Shown: positions 5,995-14,174, numbered from the stretch's first letter. The stretch: 15,056 nucleotides of DNA from Bacteroidales bacterium (GCA_003557765.1 PWNO01000008.1:1-15056); one strand, 5' to 3'. The notes: generated from the letters alone by a model not told the origin. Translations and numbers: made by a program.

Positions 5995-6437
5995 GGTGCA
6001 TTCAAGTAGCTCAAAAACAAGTAAATCAAGTGGCATTTATGCCCGAAGGACAAAGGACAATAACTATTTATGTGTGGAGTTAAACTAAATTGGCCGCAAT
6101 TGAATTGCCTTTGTTCATAAACCGGCTTAATCCCGGTTCAAAAAATTCAATTTGGATATATCAGGCAGATGAATTTGTGCGGATTTCCGGCGATAAAGCA
6201 GCACTTATTTATTATTGTCTTGTGTCAAGATCAGGCAGAGTGAGGTGTCTGTCGTAATGTAAGCTCCGGGTCGAGCGGATCGTTACCTGTCCACTTGGAT
6301 TTGCCCCCCTGCGCTTGAACCATTTTATAAGACAGCGTTTTGCATGTAAATAAAACCACCCCATTTATATATGATTCCGGGAATTGTCCTGAATTGAATC
6401 ATTGAAAGCTGGATGACCTGGTGGATGTTACTTCGGT

Positions 6438-6998
6438 TTAAGGAATGTCCTGCTTTCTGAAACCGGTAATATCAACAACCGACAGGAGGCATCTCTGGTC
6501 ATCACCAGTTACGATCCCTTCCATATAAACATATAATGAATGATTCTCATCATGACTAAGTTTTACTTCGCATGATTTTTTAACCTTACTGGTAAAAACT
6601 TTACTGAGGAAATTGTTGAATACCGGTAAAGAATCACTGGAAATGAAAAGCTTCAGGTTAGTGTTTACCAGACTGAAGCGCCTGTCGCCAAGCATATCGG
6701 CAGCAGTAAAATTAAGTTCGCAGATTGCACCATCGCGTTCAATTGTAAAATAGCCCATTGGGGCTAAATCATACAACATGGTGTATTTTTTCAGAGCCTT
6801 TTCTGCTGCTTCATTTGCCTGACGCAGCTCCTCGTTCTGCATTTCAAGTTCAATCTGGTGCACCTGCAATTCATGAAGGAGTCTCTTCTCATCGGCTTTA
6901 AGAACACGTAAATCATTCTTTTGCTGTTTCTCTTTCAGCAGTTCTTCAGCTTTTTTGCGCAGTATCCGGGGATCTGTTAAATCCTGATTTTCTTTCAT
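6438..6998 (-). CDS. Single PAS-domain protein with N-terminal coiled coil
   Basis: 186 residues and no signal peptide or membrane segment. Residues 1-70 are charged and heptad-like, with the LHELQVHQIELEMQNEELR stretch that commonly precedes PAS domains in Bacteroidota sensor kinases. Residues about 72-182 form a PAS fold: YDLAPMGYFTIERDG, an NFTAADMLG helix, a central LFISSDSLPVF, and strands ending in LSVVDITGFRKQ. No histidine-kinase, receiver or GGDEF output domain follows, and the stop is clean. It therefore probably works by protein-protein contact or as a ligand/redox sensor feeding a partner. It starts 34 bp after the CheB-CheR-PAS gene and is presumably co-transcribed and functionally linked with it. 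The usual homologues are the first part of longer kinases, so an ancestral truncation is possible. Confidence 0.85.
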   Translation of the reverse strand: MKENQDLTDPRILRKKAEELLKEKQQKNDLRVLKADEKRLLHELQVHQIELEMQNEELRQANEAAEKALKKYTMLYDLAPMGYFTIERDGAICELNFTAADMLGDRRFSLVNTNLKLFISSDSLPVFNNFLSKVFTSKVKKSCEVKLSHDENHSLYVYMEGIVTGDDQRCLLSVVDITGFRKQDIP

Positions 6999-7032
6999 CT
7001 CTATAAAGTATGGTTATTAAATTATTGGTGTT

Positions 7033-9948
7033 TCATCTTTTGAATATCAATATCATTCCTGTTGGCTTTTTATTAATGTTGTGAATAATTTTCACTGACC
7101 ATTCAACCGGTAAATTACCTCCTGGTGTAATTACCCTTGTTTTAAATTTCTTATCCTGAGTGTTACTCACCAGTTTAATCATTGTATTTTCTGTTCTTTT
7201 TCGAACCGGTTCGTGAACAAACATTTGAATAAAATCCTGATTTATTACTTCATCCTTTTTTATGCCAAAAAAAATCTCTGCTTCAGGATTGAATTCAAGC
7301 ACTTTCAGGTCAGTAGATAATTCAATTAATACATCTGATGTTGATTTTAATAGCAGGCTATTTTCCTTAGTTGTTTCAGATAATTTCTCTTCTATCTTTT
7401 TCAGCTCGGTAATATTAATAAAAGTGATCACAAGGCCATCTATTATGTCGTCAAATGTTCTGTATGGCATAATGCGGACTGAAAACCATCGTCCGTCTTT
7501 GGCCGGAATTTGTTTTTGTAGAATTATATGTGTTCTTAATACTTCGAAGGCATCATCGGCCATTTCGGAATATAATAAAACTGATGCCTGGTCGGTGAAA
7601 GGTCTTCCGATATCGCTTTTAATTAGTTTAAAAATTCTTGTTGCTTCATTCGTAAAACGGCGTATATTTAAATCCTTATCGAGAAACAAAGTAGCAATAT
7701 CGGTACTGTTAAGCAGGTTTTTCATATCATTGTCCACCCGTGAAAACTCATCCAATTTAGCCTGGAGTTCTGCGTTTACCGTTTGAAGTTCTTCATTCAT
7801 GCTTTGCATTTCTTCCTTTGAGCTCGTGAGTTCTTCATTGGTAGACTGGAGTTCTTCATTTGTTGATTGCAATTCCTCGTTGGTAGATTTTAATTCCTCC
7901 TGTGAAGTCTGCATCTCTTCAACTGAGCTCTGCATCTCCTCACGTGTGCTTTGTAATTCATTTTCAAGTTCCGATATTCTTGAACTGCGGGAGGAACTTT
8001 TGCCAGCTTCTGTTTTCGGTAAAATTTTGGAAATCTTGGGTACATCAGCAAATATGATCATTACCATGCCTTTTAACTGCTTCGGTTTATCAATCGATTG
8101 TAAGTAAATGTTTAAAGTTTGGGTATAACCGTTTGTGTCAATTTTGACATTGTTTATTACAACCTGTTCCTTTTGCATAATAGCCTTGTGGAAAGCAACA
8201 TAAAACCGACTTCGTAAACCTTCCCTGAGCATTGCAAAAATGTTCATATTAGCTTTACCTGTTGCCGGCTCAAGATATTTTCCCGTATGGCCGCTTATGT
8301 ATATGATGTCCCCGCTATGATTCACCAATACTCCGGGTGGTGAAAAATGCTGCAGTAGCAGTTCCTCGGCGAGGGTTTTAATGTTTCTATGCAATATTTC
8401 AGGGGATTGCTTTTCAATATTAACAGGTTTTCTGTGTGAAAAAGAGGAGGGGAAATTGAACAAATCGGGGGCCAGTGTATTATGGGAGCGTTTGTAGATC
8501 TTTAACCTGGAATCTAAAGGTATGAAAAGATGGTTCAGCGTTCCTATAGTTTCTGATTTGCCCAAAACCATAATACCTTCATTTCTGATGCTATGGTAAA
8601 ACAATTCAATTATTCTCTTCTGAGGCTCAGAATCCATATAAATAAGCAGGTTGCGGCAAAAGAGCATATCAATATTGATAAAAGGAGGATGCATGATAAG
8701 GTTATGCTGGGCAAATACAACCATCTCCCTTAGTTCGTTTTTGACGCGATATCCTTCATCAATATCGTTGAAAAAGCGGTTCAGGCGATCAGGTGATACA
8801 TCTGTAGCAATATTTACGGGAAATATGCCTTTCCTGGCAACACCAATAGCTTCTTCGTCAATATCAGTAGCAAATATCTGAAGTGATAGTTTTCTTGACG
8901 GCTTATTCTTTTCAAGCGCTTCTTTAAAGACCATTGCCAGTGAATATGCCTCTTCGCCTGAAGAAACGCCCGTTACCCATGCACGAAGCACTGAACTGTC
9001 CTTCAGGCTGTCAATTAAATCAGGAATAACCCTCTCCTTTAATTCTTCCCACACCTCATGATCACGAAAAAAACTTGTTACCCCAATCATCAATTCTTTG
9101 AAAAGAATGTCACCTTCTTTTGGATTATCCTGAAGAAAATTAACATATGAAGATATCTCATCGATTTTGTGAATACCCATACGCCTTTCGATGCGACGAT
9201 ACAATGTGTTTTTTTTATACACTGAAAAGTCATTACCGGTATACCTTCGCAGCAGAATAATAATCTTTTCCAGAGCGTGTTTGTCTTTTATATCTGGATC
9301 TGGACTGGTTCTGGAAAGTGAAGTTTGTTTAAGAAAAGCAGATAGCTTCTCCGGAAGAGCATCTGGAGGAGCCACAATATCAACAACTACGGCATCAATA
9401 GCGTTGCGGGGCATACTATCGAATTTTGCAGTGGCGGGTTCCTGCACCATCACTATTCCGTTTTTTTCTTTTATGGCACGTAGTCCTAAACTGCCATCGG
9501 AGCCCATTCCGGAAAGAATGATACCGATACTTTGTTCCTTTCTATCGTCTGCAAGTGAACGAAGGAAAAAATCAACCGGGAGTCGCATACCCCTGATTTC
9601 AATGGATGCAAAAAGACGGAGTATTCCATTTAAAATGGACATACTTCTGTTTGGAGGGATTACATAGACACAGTCTGGCTCTACAACCATCATGTCTTTT
9701 GCCTGATGAACTTCCATTTTGCAAATCCGCTGAAGAAGTTCGGGAAGCATACCTTTTTGAGTCGGATCCAGATGCTGGATTACAACATATGCTATTCCGC
9801 TTTTTTCAGGAACATTAACAAAGAAATGCTCCAGTGCTTCAAGTCCCCCGGCCGAGGCACCGATGCCGGCAATCGGGAACAGACCGGTAAAGGATTCGGA
9901 TTTTTTAACTTTTGGAGATGCTGTTGAACTTTGTTCCCTTGTCTTCAT
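7033..9948 (-). CDS. CheB methylesterase-CheR methyltransferase-PAS fusion protein
   Basis: 971 residues, soluble. CheB-type methylesterase spans about 22-205 with the catalytic triad visible as Ser32 (GASAGG), His59 (IQHLDP) and Asp151 (GSDG). CheR spans about 222-490: an N-terminal helical part with MIGVTSFFRD, a SAM site VTGVSSGEEAYSLAM (325-339; GVS where chemotaxis CheR has GCS), FATDID (359-364), and FCRNLLIYMD (430-439). A PAS-like segment (about 530-637) follows. Next comes a long coiled coil (655-735) with near-perfect repeats of STNEEL, then two PAS domains (about 740-850 and 860-970). There is no receiver domain before CheB and no histidine-kinase output. Family knowledge: CheB and CheR remove and add methyl groups on glutamates of chemoreceptors, but such fusions occur in non-motile bacteria and probably tune other signalling proteins. 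No chemoreceptor or CheA gene is in the window. It is first in an operon with the PAS protein. Confidence 0.95.
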   Translation of the reverse strand: MKTREQSSTASPKVKKSESFTGLFPIAGIGASAGGLEALEHFFVNVPEKSGIAYVVIQHLDPTQKGMLPELLQRICKMEVHQAKDMMVVEPDCVYVIPPNRSMSILNGILRLFASIEIRGMRLPVDFFLRSLADDRKEQSIGIILSGMGSDGSLGLRAIKEKNGIVMVQEPATAKFDSMPRNAIDAVVVDIVAPPDALPEKLSAFLKQTSLSRTSPDPDIKDKHALEKIIILLRRYTGNDFSVYKKNTLYRRIERRMGIHKIDEISSYVNFLQDNPKEGDILFKELMIGVTSFFRDHEVWEELKERVIPDLIDSLKDSSVLRAWVTGVSSGEEAYSLAMVFKEALEKNKPSRKLSLQIFATDIDEEAIGVARKGIFPVNIATDVSPDRLNRFFNDIDEGYRVKNELREMVVFAQHNLIMHPPFINIDMLFCRNLLIYMDSEPQKRIIELFYHSIRNEGIMVLGKSETIGTLNHLFIPLDSRLKIYKRSHNTLAPDLFNFPSSFSHRKPVNIEKQSPEILHRNIKTLAEELLLQHFSPPGVLVNHSGDIIYISGHTGKYLEPATGKANMNIFAMLREGLRSRFYVAFHKAIMQKEQVVINNVKIDTNGYTQTLNIYLQSIDKPKQLKGMVMIIFADVPKISKILPKTEAGKSSSRSSRISELENELQSTREEMQSSVEEMQTSQEELKSTNEELQSTNEELQSTNEELTSSKEEMQSMNEELQTVNAELQAKLDEFSRVDNDMKNLLNSTDIATLFLDKDLNIRRFTNEATRIFKLIKSDIGRPFTDQASVLLYSEMADDAFEVLRTHIILQKQIPAKDGRWFSVRIMPYRTFDDIIDGLVITFINITELKKIEEKLSETTKENSLLLKSTSDVLIELSTDLKVLEFNPEAEIFFGIKKDEVINQDFIQMFVHEPVRKRTENTMIKLVSNTQDKKFKTRVITPGGNLPVEWSVKIIHNINKKPTGMILIFKR

Positions 9949-10167
9949 AGAGTACCAATCATGTCATATATCAATCATTCTTATTTATATCTTTACTCTG
10001 CGGCATGGCATTGTGTTTTGGAATGCACTGTTAATATACTAATATTATGCATATCAACTAAAATATCATGCTGCTTTTTTTATCTTTTTTGCTATTATTC
10101 AGCATATTATTTTTAGTGCGAAACTTTAGTGACTTACGGGCAGGGCAGGAAGACGGTGACCGATACA
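9949..10167 (-). other. Intergenic region upstream of the CheB-CheR-PAS gene
   Basis: This 219-bp AT-rich stretch separates two same-strand genes and presumably carries the promoter of the CheB-CheR-PAS operon. I found neither the shared two-box block nor a clear TAnnTTTG element. A small plus-strand frame here is AT-rich and overlaps the start of the minus-strand gene, so I do not call it. Confidence 0.35.
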
Positions 10168-11076
10168 TTAAGGATATAACGGTATTGAGAATATAAAATT
10201 ACTGCCTTCACCCGGATTGCTTTCTAAACGGATATTTCCACCGTGCATTTCTGTGAATTCTTTGCAAAGTTTCAGCCCTAAGCCTGTTCCATGTCCATTC
10301 CCGCTGGGTTTCTTCAGATTTGTATTATCATTTCCAAAGAGGTTTTTTTGATCCTCTGATGAAATTCCAATACCGTTGTCAGCTACTCCAATTTCAACGA
10401 ACGGATGGCACTCTGAAATACTTACAATAATTTTCCCATTATTGCCGGTAAATTTAATAGCATTATCAATCAAATTTCTGAGTATTATTCTAAACATCTG
10501 AATGTCTGTATGTAAAATTAACTCCGGGTCAATGGAATAGTTAATGCTAAATTGTTTTTGAAAAACTGACGTACTGATTTTTCCAATTTCTTCATTTATT
10601 AAATTCTTCAAATTGACTTTTACCGGATTGAATTTCAGTCCATTATCCTGTAGTATTGCCCAATCTATAAGATCTTCAAAAATGCTATATGCATTGATTG
10701 CTGATTTAGTAGCAATATTAATATATAGTCCAGTTTCGTCTGATTCAGGCAGATGCATTTTTTTCTTTAATAGATCAAGAGCAATCAGGATAGCCGTGAA
10801 CGGGCCTTTTAGATCATGTGCAATTATTGCAATGGATTTAGCATTTGAAGTTACAACTTCGACGAGTTTTTCATTACGTTGATTGAGAAGTCTTCTTAAA
10901 TTGCTGTTGAGTTTTTCCAGTTCATTAATTCTTGTAACAAGAGAATTTTCCGGTTTTCTTAAAGTTCCTGGAACACCATTGGCATTATCATTTGACTGTG
11001 AATTTCCATTTTCTCCGCTTACATATTTCTCAGGGATATAGAGTTTGTCAGGAAAAATAAACTGTTTATTCTTCAT
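10168..11076 (-). CDS. Soluble histidine kinase (HisKA/HATPase_c)
   Basis: About 302 residues from ATG at 11076. The frame extends two codons further to a TTG at 11082, which is less likely as start. The following positions are counted from that TTG. The N-terminal 50 residues are Asn/Ser-rich and disordered-looking, then a coiled coil (50-75) leads into a HisKA domain with the H-box IIAHDLKGPF and phospho-acceptor His89. The HATPase domain has the N-box RNLIDNAIKFT (202-212), G1 DNGIGI (235-240) and G2 GTGLGL (265-270). There is no membrane segment and no sensory domain, so input must come from a partner protein. No response-regulator gene is adjacent. PAS proteins encoded downstream on the same strand are plausible input partners, but a 219-bp gap makes co-transcription uncertain. 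Confidence 0.93.
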   Translation of the reverse strand: MKNKQFIFPDKLYIPEKYVSGENGNSQSNDNANGVPGTLRKPENSLVTRINELEKLNSNLRRLLNQRNEKLVEVVTSNAKSIAIIAHDLKGPFTAILIALDLLKKKMHLPESDETGLYINIATKSAINAYSIFEDLIDWAILQDNGLKFNPVKVNLKNLINEEIGKISTSVFQKQFSINYSIDPELILHTDIQMFRIILRNLIDNAIKFTGNNGKIIVSISECHPFVEIGVADNGIGISSEDQKNLFGNDNTNLKKPSGNGHGTGLGLKLCKEFTEMHGGNIRLESNPGEGSNFIFSIPLYP

Positions 11077-11082
11077 AAGCAA

Positions 11083-11271
11083 TTATTTAATCGGTCTTAT
11101 GCACCTTACCATAACTGAAAAATTCGTGTTTGCATCAATTCAATATTATTAATCAACTCGATGCAAACATAAAAATGTTTTCGGGCAGCTTCCTTATAGA
11201 AATCCTGAAAAAATTTATATAATTCCTACATTTTTATATTTTAAGAAAGTGGTTCATTATAATAACTCGCA
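11083..11271 (-). other. Intergenic region upstream of the histidine kinase gene
   Basis: 189 bp between two same-strand genes. It contains a 10-bp inverted repeat and an overlapping TAnnTTTG element (see 11127-11171). The stretch nearest the patatin gene stop is AT-rich without a convincing terminator hairpin. Confidence 0.4.
11127..11171 (-). promoter_or_regulatory. Candidate promoter/operator of the histidine kinase gene
   Basis: TGTTTGCATC (11127-11136) and GATGCAAACA (11160-11169) are perfect reverse complements with a 23-nt spacer. On the minus strand TATGTTTG (11171-11164) fits TAnnTTTG and overlaps the upstream arm. A regulator bound to the repeat could control this promoter. No good -33 TTG is present at the expected distance, so the promoter call is tentative. 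Confidence 0.4.
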
Positions 11272-13545
11272 TTATAAACTCCACCCTAAATTGAGGCATG
11301 CCAATACATTCCCGGTTTGTGGACTGTATGAAAAAGACACTTTTACAGGACCAATAAGCGACAGGTATCCGAAACTCAAACCTGCACCTAACAGCAGTTG
11401 ACCGGACTGGAGTTTATTGAGGTTTTGTATCTCAAAATTGTAAAAGGCCGCGTTTAAAACAGGTACCAGGTAGAATTCGGACCACAGGTTGTAATTCAAT
11501 CCCATACCCGCCGTAATAACCGATGATGTTATTATCCCAAACTCGTTCAGGCCGGTAAAGGTTATCTGATCACGTAAAAAGGAATGCGTTCCACCAAGAT
11601 TGAAAGCATGAATGAAATCTTGAAAATAACGGAAGTTATATCCTGCCTGCAACTGAGTGAAATATGTAATGCGCTGATTAACTGGAATGAAAGACTCCCA
11701 GTTAAGCTTCATCCGGAAAAAGTTGTTAATGATGATATTTAGTTCGGTCAGATCATGGGAACTTCCATCATCTGCCAGGACACTAATCGAATGGTCCTGT
11801 CCGAGAAACCAGGTGATCTCTGTAGCCAGGTTTTGCCCTTTTCGCGTGTATGAGTGCCTGTTAAGAGAATATCTACTCCATTTTGCAAACATTTCATAAC
11901 CTTGTTTGTGTCCCTTAGCATGTAACCCGTTTATCATTGTGGGTGTTAATTCTTGCTTGAAAAAAGCGGATCCCAGTGTAAAAAATGAATGTTCACCGGC
12001 CGACTGGTTGATTGAGCTTTCCAGCCGGATATAGCTCTCTTTGTACTCACTGACCACCTCAAAGTTTTCATAAACCGGAAATATGATCATATCGCCTGAA
12101 GCCTGAGATCTAATCCAGATTCTCTGATTACTTCCGGTAAAAAAGTTGAGACCGGTTAAAAAAGCCGGTTGCTCGCCAAGACTCAATCTGGCAAACGCAT
12201 CCATGTTGTGGAACAAAAAATTATTCATTAAAATTCCTCCGATAATCCCTACGCCGGCAAACAAATTGTAATGAATGGCGGCGTTGATTTTAATAGAGGG
12301 TTTTTCAGAGAAATTGAATACAAGATGCGCTTTGCCCGGTTCCTTTACAGAAGGAATGTAGCTGTAAGTAACTCTTTCAAAATAATCAGTAGCATATAAC
12401 CTGTTTATCAGGATATTAATCTCGTCGACTCCAATGGTGTCCCCGGGTTGAATATGAGTCATGTTTCTGATGAAATAAAACCTTATGTTTTCAAGCCCGT
12501 TATAAGAAACAGAATCAACAACAATGCTTCTGATCCGTTGTACATGCGGTTGTTTAATGGATTTCCAAATTTCCCGTCGGGCCATGGCAATGCTATCAAG
12601 ATCAGAACAATAACTCCTTGCTATTTGTTTGCCTCTTTCAATTATTTCATTGACATCTGAAAAACTGTTGGAAGTGAATCCATCAAGATCTGGTTCGATA
12701 AATATATCAGTTTGCTCTTTGTTGACACGCAACATTTGTTCAGCTTGAAATAGTCCCATCTGATAAATTACTTCAATCGGAGATTTCAGATTTTCAGCCT
12801 GTTTAAGACCCTGGGAAACGTTTATCCCGATTACAAAATCGGCTCCCATTTCTTTTACAACATCAACCGGTAAGTTATTTACCACTCCTCCATCCAACAG
12901 TGTCATACCATCTCTCTCAACTGCCGTGAAAACAGCCGGAATAGCCACACTGGCTCTTAGGGCATTTACAATATCGCCCTTATTCAGGATTACAGCCTCA
13001 CCAGTTTCAATATTGGCCGCGACACATGCAAATGGTATCGGAAATTCATTATACCAATTTATACCGCGAACATGAAAAAACAAGTCCTGGAGTACACTCC
13101 ACATTCTTTGTCCCTCAACCAAACCTGTCTCAAACTTCAGCCGGTTATCAACAATCGGCAGCTCAGCTACAAATCTTCCGGAAATCCTACGCTTTCCAAT
13201 ATGTACATAATCCAGATCGGGTTTGTTCCCAAATACTCCTTCCCAATCAACCGACAACACAATATCCTCAATCTCTTTTGCATTATAGCCTGTGGCATAC
13301 AACGCACCAATAATAGCACCCATGCTTGTACCCGAAATGTAGTCAACCTTGAGTCCAAGACTATCTATCACGTGCAATACACCAATATGGGCAAAACCCC
13401 TGGCACCACCACCGCTCAGAGTTAGTCCGACAGATCCGGATTCAGGGTTGGATGAGGTTGTATGTACACTTGCTGATGAAATGAAACTCAGAAAAGTTAT
13501 CAGCCAAATGCGACAATACAGATAAATGTATCTTCGGGGTCTCAT
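11272..13545 (-). CDS. Patatin-like phospholipase fused to POTRA and outer-membrane barrel
   Basis: 757 residues. A signal peptide covers about 1-28. The patatin domain (about 38-245) has the oxyanion loop GGGARG (45-50), nucleophile elbow GTSMG with Ser74, the conserved ASVAIPAVF (198-206), and the dyad Asp218 in LLDGG; all catalytic residues are intact. A linker (250-335) leads to a POTRA-like domain (about 336-413; SIVVDSVSYNG to LVFNFSEKPS). The remaining 340 residues are amphipathic beta-strands ending in GPVKVSFSYSPQTGNVLACLNLGWSL, a BamA/Omp85-like barrel. This order matches type Vd (PlpD-like) patatin autotransporters, though in Bacteroidota the patatin part may stay on the periplasmic side. 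The likely activity is phospholipase A1/A2 or lysophospholipase on membrane lipids; the substrate is not readable. The gene appears monocistronic. Confidence 0.95.
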   Translation of the reverse strand: MRPRRYIYLYCRIWLITFLSFISSASVHTTSSNPESGSVGLTLSGGGARGFAHIGVLHVIDSLGLKVDYISGTSMGAIIGALYATGYNAKEIEDIVLSVDWEGVFGNKPDLDYVHIGKRRISGRFVAELPIVDNRLKFETGLVEGQRMWSVLQDLFFHVRGINWYNEFPIPFACVAANIETGEAVILNKGDIVNALRASVAIPAVFTAVERDGMTLLDGGVVNNLPVDVVKEMGADFVIGINVSQGLKQAENLKSPIEVIYQMGLFQAEQMLRVNKEQTDIFIEPDLDGFTSNSFSDVNEIIERGKQIARSYCSDLDSIAMARREIWKSIKQPHVQRIRSIVVDSVSYNGLENIRFYFIRNMTHIQPGDTIGVDEINILINRLYATDYFERVTYSYIPSVKEPGKAHLVFNFSEKPSIKINAAIHYNLFAGVGIIGGILMNNFLFHNMDAFARLSLGEQPAFLTGLNFFTGSNQRIWIRSQASGDMIIFPVYENFEVVSEYKESYIRLESSINQSAGEHSFFTLGSAFFKQELTPTMINGLHAKGHKQGYEMFAKWSRYSLNRHSYTRKGQNLATEITWFLGQDHSISVLADDGSSHDLTELNIIINNFFRMKLNWESFIPVNQRITYFTQLQAGYNFRYFQDFIHAFNLGGTHSFLRDQITFTGLNEFGIITSSVITAGMGLNYNLWSEFYLVPVLNAAFYNFEIQNLNKLQSGQLLLGAGLSFGYLSLIGPVKVSFSYSPQTGNVLACLNLGWSL

Positions 13546-13784
13546 TCAGAAATTATTATCAATTATTATTCAAAGATCCCAGCTTAACGTTCATTTTAAT
13601 GATGCAGGTACAATTCAATAACTGTCCAGGTAAATTTTTCCCTGGTGAAGCTGAAGAATAGTACAAAGTTAAGCTTGGTTATGAAAGCAATAATCCTTTA
13701 CCGGCGTGTACACTAAAAGCATTGCTCTTTAATGATTTCAATTTGCTGTCTGCAGAAAGCCTAATTAGTTCACATATGCCCCAT
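13546..13784. other. Intergenic region upstream of the patatin gene
   Basis: A 239-bp stretch without a convincing gene. It holds the patatin promoter candidate (13664-13671) and a weak hairpin CCAGG (13626-13630) / CCTGG (13641-13645). No clear terminator follows the lmo0937-type gene, whose stop is at 13785. Confidence 0.4.
13664..13671 (-). promoter_or_regulatory. Candidate -7 element of the patatin gene
   Basis: On the minus strand this reads TAACTTTG, a full match to the Bacteroidota TAnnTTTG element, about 119 bp upstream of the patatin ATG. A TTG lies upstream on the same strand at 13690-13688, but with a 16-bp gap, slightly short for the usual spacing. The two-box block is absent. 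Confidence 0.4.
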
Positions 13785-13940
13785 TTACAGGACTTTTCTC
13801 CCTTGAATAATCCTGAATAAAACTGCAATAAGCGCAATAACAAGAAGGATATGAATTATGCCACCAGCACTGTATCCTAGGTATCCGACTGCCCATAAGA
13901 CAACCAGGATTACCGCCACAATGTAAAGCAGATTTCCCAT
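13785..13940 (-). CDS. Small two-helix membrane protein, lmo0937 family
   Basis: This gene is 51 residues and easily missed. Translation from ATG at 13940 gives MGNLLYIVAVILVVLWAVGY, a GYSAGGIIH turn, then ILLVIALIAVLFRIIQGRK and the C-terminal residues. Two hydrophobic helices (about 4-20 and 28-45), the central GG-I-H-I-L motif and a basic end (R-IIQGRK) match the lmo0937 family of tiny membrane proteins, often seen as stress-induced genes in Gram-positive bacteria and Bacteroidota. Function is unknown; a role in membrane stress is inferred. A strong two-box promoter block lies upstream at 13978-14042, nearly the same as that of the OmpA/helix-hairpin-helix operon. This supports it being a real, regulated gene. 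Confidence 0.9.
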   Translation of the reverse strand: MGNLLYIVAVILVVLWAVGYLGYSAGGIIHILLVIALIAVLFRIIQGRKVL

Positions 13941-13977
13941 GATATTATTGTTTTAATTTGAGTTGTGTTTGCAAATA

Positions 13978-14042
13978 CAAAGATGAACTCATTGGCTCAA
14001 AAATATGTTACATAACTTCTGCAATAATTTACATTATTCACA
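13978..14042 (-). promoter_or_regulatory. Two-box promoter block of the lmo0937-type gene
   Basis: Reading towards the gene, box A is TGTGAATAATGTAAA (14042-14028), box B is AAGTTATGTAAC (14018-14007), and the -7 element CATCTTTG (13985-13978) starts 22 bp after the last base of box B. Box B is identical to the two OmpA copies. Box A differs from the kaiC box A at one position of 15. The leader would be about 30 nt. Confidence 0.72.
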
Positions 14043-14110
14043 TATTAATAAGAGATATAAGGTCAGTAATTTCTGAAATCAATTAAACTTAAAGCAAGTA
14101 TTATAAAATG

Positions 14111-14146
14111 TGAGAAATGTGTAATTCTATACCGGAAGTATGTAAT
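14111..14146 (+). promoter_or_regulatory. Degenerate sixth copy of the two-box block
   Basis: TGAGAAATGTGTAAT (14111-14125) resembles box A and GAAGTATGTAAT (14135-14146) resembles box B, with the same 9-bp gap and overall 36-bp length. At the -7 position (14168-14175) there is TGGATAAG, not a CTTTG element. It points to the ORF at 14175 and may be a decayed promoter, or a chance match in AT-rich DNA. Confidence 0.35.
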
Positions 14147-14174
14147 GTCAAGAAAATTACCAGTTACTGGATAA

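Larger units (their letters stand above)
5840..6437. other. Gene-poor stretch of about 600 bp
   Basis: No convincing protein gene is present; the longest antisense frame (6036-5836) has no family resemblance and overlaps a strong Shine-Dalgarno on the other strand. Items seen are a weak terminator candidate at 5876-5896 for the preceding gene, a nine-codon ORF with a perfect Shine-Dalgarno at 5952-5994, and a hairpin AACCGG/CCGGTT at 6120-6138 followed by CAAAAAATTC. The rest (6140-6437) has mixed composition without recognisable motifs. A decayed mobile element or a structured RNA are both possible. Confidence 0.4.

Noticed and set aside
5836..6036. 66-codon minus-strand frame after the small barrel gene
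   Set aside because: No signal peptide or domain pattern, no promoter, and it runs across the plus-strand Shine-Dalgarno/ORF element.
5890..6140. Group II intron fragment
   Set aside because: No domain V-like hairpin, no reverse-transcriptase coding and no clear intron boundaries were found; only the strong Shine-Dalgarno is suggestive.
7799..8107. Open frame on the plus strand rich in Ser (antisense to the CheB-CheR-PAS gene)
   Set aside because: It is the shadow of the STNEEL coiled-coil repeats and has low-complexity composition without family resemblance.
13626..13645. CCAGG/CCTGG hairpin as terminator
   Set aside because: Short stem with a 10-nt loop and no T-run on either strand.
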